A DNA stretch of 64,000 bases from Pseudomonas anguilliseptica (GTDB taxonomy: Bacteria; Pseudomonadota; Gammaproteobacteria; Pseudomonadales; Pseudomonadaceae): the NCBI RefSeq assembly GCF_900105355.1, contig NZ_FNSC01000001.1, forward strand, positions 2,418,001 to 2,482,000, in the 5' to 3' direction. Shown here one piece after another: positions 62,702 to 64,000 of the stretch (its first letter is position 1; each line of letters begins with the position of its first letter). Made by a program: the position numbers and the translations under genes. The notes beneath the pieces are model-generated. The model was not told the DNA's origin, ran no database searches, and worked only from the letters and a program-made list of their open reading frames with translations.

Positions 62702-63553
62702 ATGCGTACTTTTCGATTGGTTATTGCCTGTCCGGATCGGGTCGGGATTGTGGCCAAGGTCAGTAACTTTCTGGCCGCTTACAACGGTTGGATTACCGAA
62801 GCGAGCCACCACTCGGATAATCAGAGTGGCTGGTTCTTTATGCGCCACGAGATTCGCGCCGACTCGCTGCCATTTGATCTGGATGGTTTCCGTCAGGCGT
62901 TTGCGCCGATTGCCCGTGAGTTTTCCATGGAGTGGCGAGTTACTGATTCGGCGGTAAAGAAGCGTGTAGTGCTGATGGCCAGTCGCGAGTCGCACTGCCT
63001 GGCCGATTTGCTGCACCGCTGGCACAGCGCCGAGCTGGATTGCGATATTCCCTGCGTGATTTCCAATCACGATGACCTGCGCAGCATGGTTGAGTGGCAT
63101 GACATTCCGTACTTTCACGTACCGGTCAACTCGCAGGATAAGCAGCCGGCATTTGATGAAGTATCGCGCCTGGTTAAAGCCCATGCGGCTGACGTGATTG
63201 TGTTGGCGCGCTATATGCAGATATTGCCTGCGCCACTTTGCGCCGAGTTCTCCCAGCGCGTCATCAATATCCATCACAGCTTTCTGCCGTCGTTTGTCGG
63301 GGCCAAGCCGTATCACCAGGCATCGCTGCGTGGGGTCAAGCTGATTGGGGCGACTTCGCACTACGTGACCGAGGAGCTGGACGCCGGGCCAATCATTGAG
63401 CAGGACGTGGTGCGCGTCAGCCACCGCGACAGTATCGAAGAGATGGTGCGCCTGGGTAAGGACGTCGAGAAGATGGTGCTGTCGCGTGGTCTACGCTATC
63501 ACTTAGAGGACCGAGTGCTGGTGCACGATAACAAGACAGTGGTGTTCGACTGA
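62702..63553 (+). CDS. purU: formyltetrahydrofolate deformylase
   Basis: 283 aa from ATG 62702. N-terminal ACT domain (RTFRLVIACPDRVGIVAKVSNFL), then formyltransferase-fold domain with VLMASRESHCLADLL, VLARYMQILPAPLC and INIHHSFLPSFVGAKPYHQA (catalytic His/Asn region). It releases formate from 10-formyl-THF, balancing one-carbon pools. Full length. Confidence 0.95.
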   Translation: MRTFRLVIACPDRVGIVAKVSNFLAAYNGWITEASHHSDNQSGWFFMRHEIRADSLPFDLDGFRQAFAPIAREFSMEWRVTDSAVKKRVVLMASRESHCLADLLHRWHSAELDCDIPCVISNHDDLRSMVEWHDIPYFHVPVNSQDKQPAFDEVSRLVKAHAADVIVLARYMQILPAPLCAEFSQRVINIHHSFLPSFVGAKPYHQASLRGVKLIGATSHYVTEELDAGPIIEQDVVRVSHRDSIEEMVRLGKDVEKMVLSRGLRYHLEDRVLVHDNKTVVFD

Positions 63554-63565
63554 GGTGCATGTTGC

Positions 63566-63590
63566 GGTTCGGTTCGGTTCGGTTCGGTTC
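63566..63590. repeat. GGTTC pentanucleotide tandem repeat (5 units)
   Basis: Five perfect GGTTC units lie 13 bp after the purU stop and 23 bp before the CBS-protein start. Length changes of 5 bp would alter spacing between upstream signals and the start. Confidence 0.85.
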
Positions 63591-63613
63591 AGTACAGAAA
63601 GAGGGCTTTACTG

Positions 63614-64000
63614 ATGCTCAAGTCAATCAAAGTACGTGATTACATGACCCGCAATCTGGTGACTTTCCGTCCTGAAATGAACCTGTTCACCGCGATCAAT
63701 CGTTTGCTCGAACACCGTATTTCCGGCGCGCCGGTGGTCGATGGGCAAGGGCATCTGGTGGGCTTGTTGTCGGAGGGCGATTGCTTGCGCGGCATTCTCT
63801 CCGGGGCTTATTACGAGTCGGCGGGTGGGGATGTCAGTGCCTATATGACCACTGAAGTGGAAGTGATTTCACCTGAGGCGGACATTATCGAAATCTCCGA
63901 GCGTTTTTTGCGCGGCCGGCGTCGGCGTTTACCTGTGGTTGAAGAAGGCCGCCTGATCGGGCAGGTCAGCCGCAGTGATGTATTGCGTGCGGTCAAGGAG
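63614..64000 (+). CDS. CBS-domain protein (continues beyond right edge)
   Basis: 129 codons visible from ATG 63614. Two CBS motifs: KVRDYMTRNLVTFRPEMNL ... GAPVVDGQGHLVGLLSEGD (about 5-58) and SAYMTTEVEVISPEADI ... RLPVVEEGRLIGQVSRSD (about 78-125). Such tandem pairs bind adenosine nucleotides and sense energy status. The stop lies outside the window, but a protein of about 140-150 aa is likely. The start follows the GGTTC repeat. Confidence 0.85.
   Translation, partial: MLKSIKVRDYMTRNLVTFRPEMNLFTAINRLLEHRISGAPVVDGQGHLVGLLSEGDCLRGILSGAYYESAGGDVSAYMTTEVEVISPEADIIEISERFLRGRRRRLPVVEEGRLIGQVSRSDVLRAVKE

Overview
The window is a piece of a high-GC gamma-proteobacterial chromosome, almost certainly Pseudomonas sensu lato. 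It carries mvaT, a Pseudomonas-type waaFCGP LPS-core cluster running into waaL/msbA/hldE, and Pseudomonas-style aceEF, glnE, ilvE and purU. I cannot name the species. I see no rRNA, tRNA, CRISPR array or prophage.

Layout. (1) 1-14 kb holds mixed chromosomal genes: an acyl-CoA dehydrogenase cut by the window edge, a nitronate monooxygenase, rlmJ, an HD-GYP protein, a PadR regulator divergent from an FAD oxidoreductase, a YjfB-like small protein and msrA. It ends with a GAF/PAS/GGDEF/EAL gene broken by an insertion sequence and two frameshifts. (2) 14-23 kb holds a secreted hypothetical protein, aceF-aceE (pyruvate dehydrogenase), glnE and ilvE. (3) 23-50 kb is the lipopolysaccharide core and transport region: waaF, waaC, waaG, waaP, an extra GT9-like gene, three kinase-fold genes, a carbamoyltransferase, wapH-, ssg- and wapR-like glycosyltransferases, two paralogous DTDTFF-motif putative glycosyltransferases (one broken), a fifth kinase-fold gene, waaL, msbA, a mig-14-like gene, a PIG-L deacetylase (dnpA-like) and hldE. 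(4) 49.7-52.4 kb is an IS66-family element with no target duplication. It joins the head of one gene (probably an acyl-CoA dehydrogenase) to the tail of another (a nitroreductase). (5) 52.5-59.5 kb is a tightly overlapping RDD / SpoIIM-like / DUF4129 / DUF4350 / MoxR / DUF58 operon. (6) 59.5-64 kb holds a membrane protein, sbcB, mvaT, purU and a CBS-domain protein cut by the right edge.

The most striking feature is an outbreak of one 1192-bp IS5-group element. There are six full-length copies, each flanked by an intact 4-bp target duplication of the form NTAR. Two copies sit in tandem inside one glycosyltransferase-like gene, one splits the GGDEF/EAL gene, one lies on the ribosome-binding site of waaL, and two lie just upstream of the acyl-CoA dehydrogenase and HD-GYP genes. 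Because every duplication is intact, the ancestral sequence can be rebuilt exactly at each site.

Functionally, hldE makes the heptose donor and waaF/waaC add heptose. WaaG and the later glycosyltransferases extend the core, WaaP and its relatives phosphorylate it, and the carbamoyltransferase decorates it. MsbA flips lipid A-core and WaaL ligates O-antigen. IS damage to this route, together with IS hits on c-di-GMP genes, suggests a strain whose surface polysaccharide and biofilm control have recently changed; that is inference.
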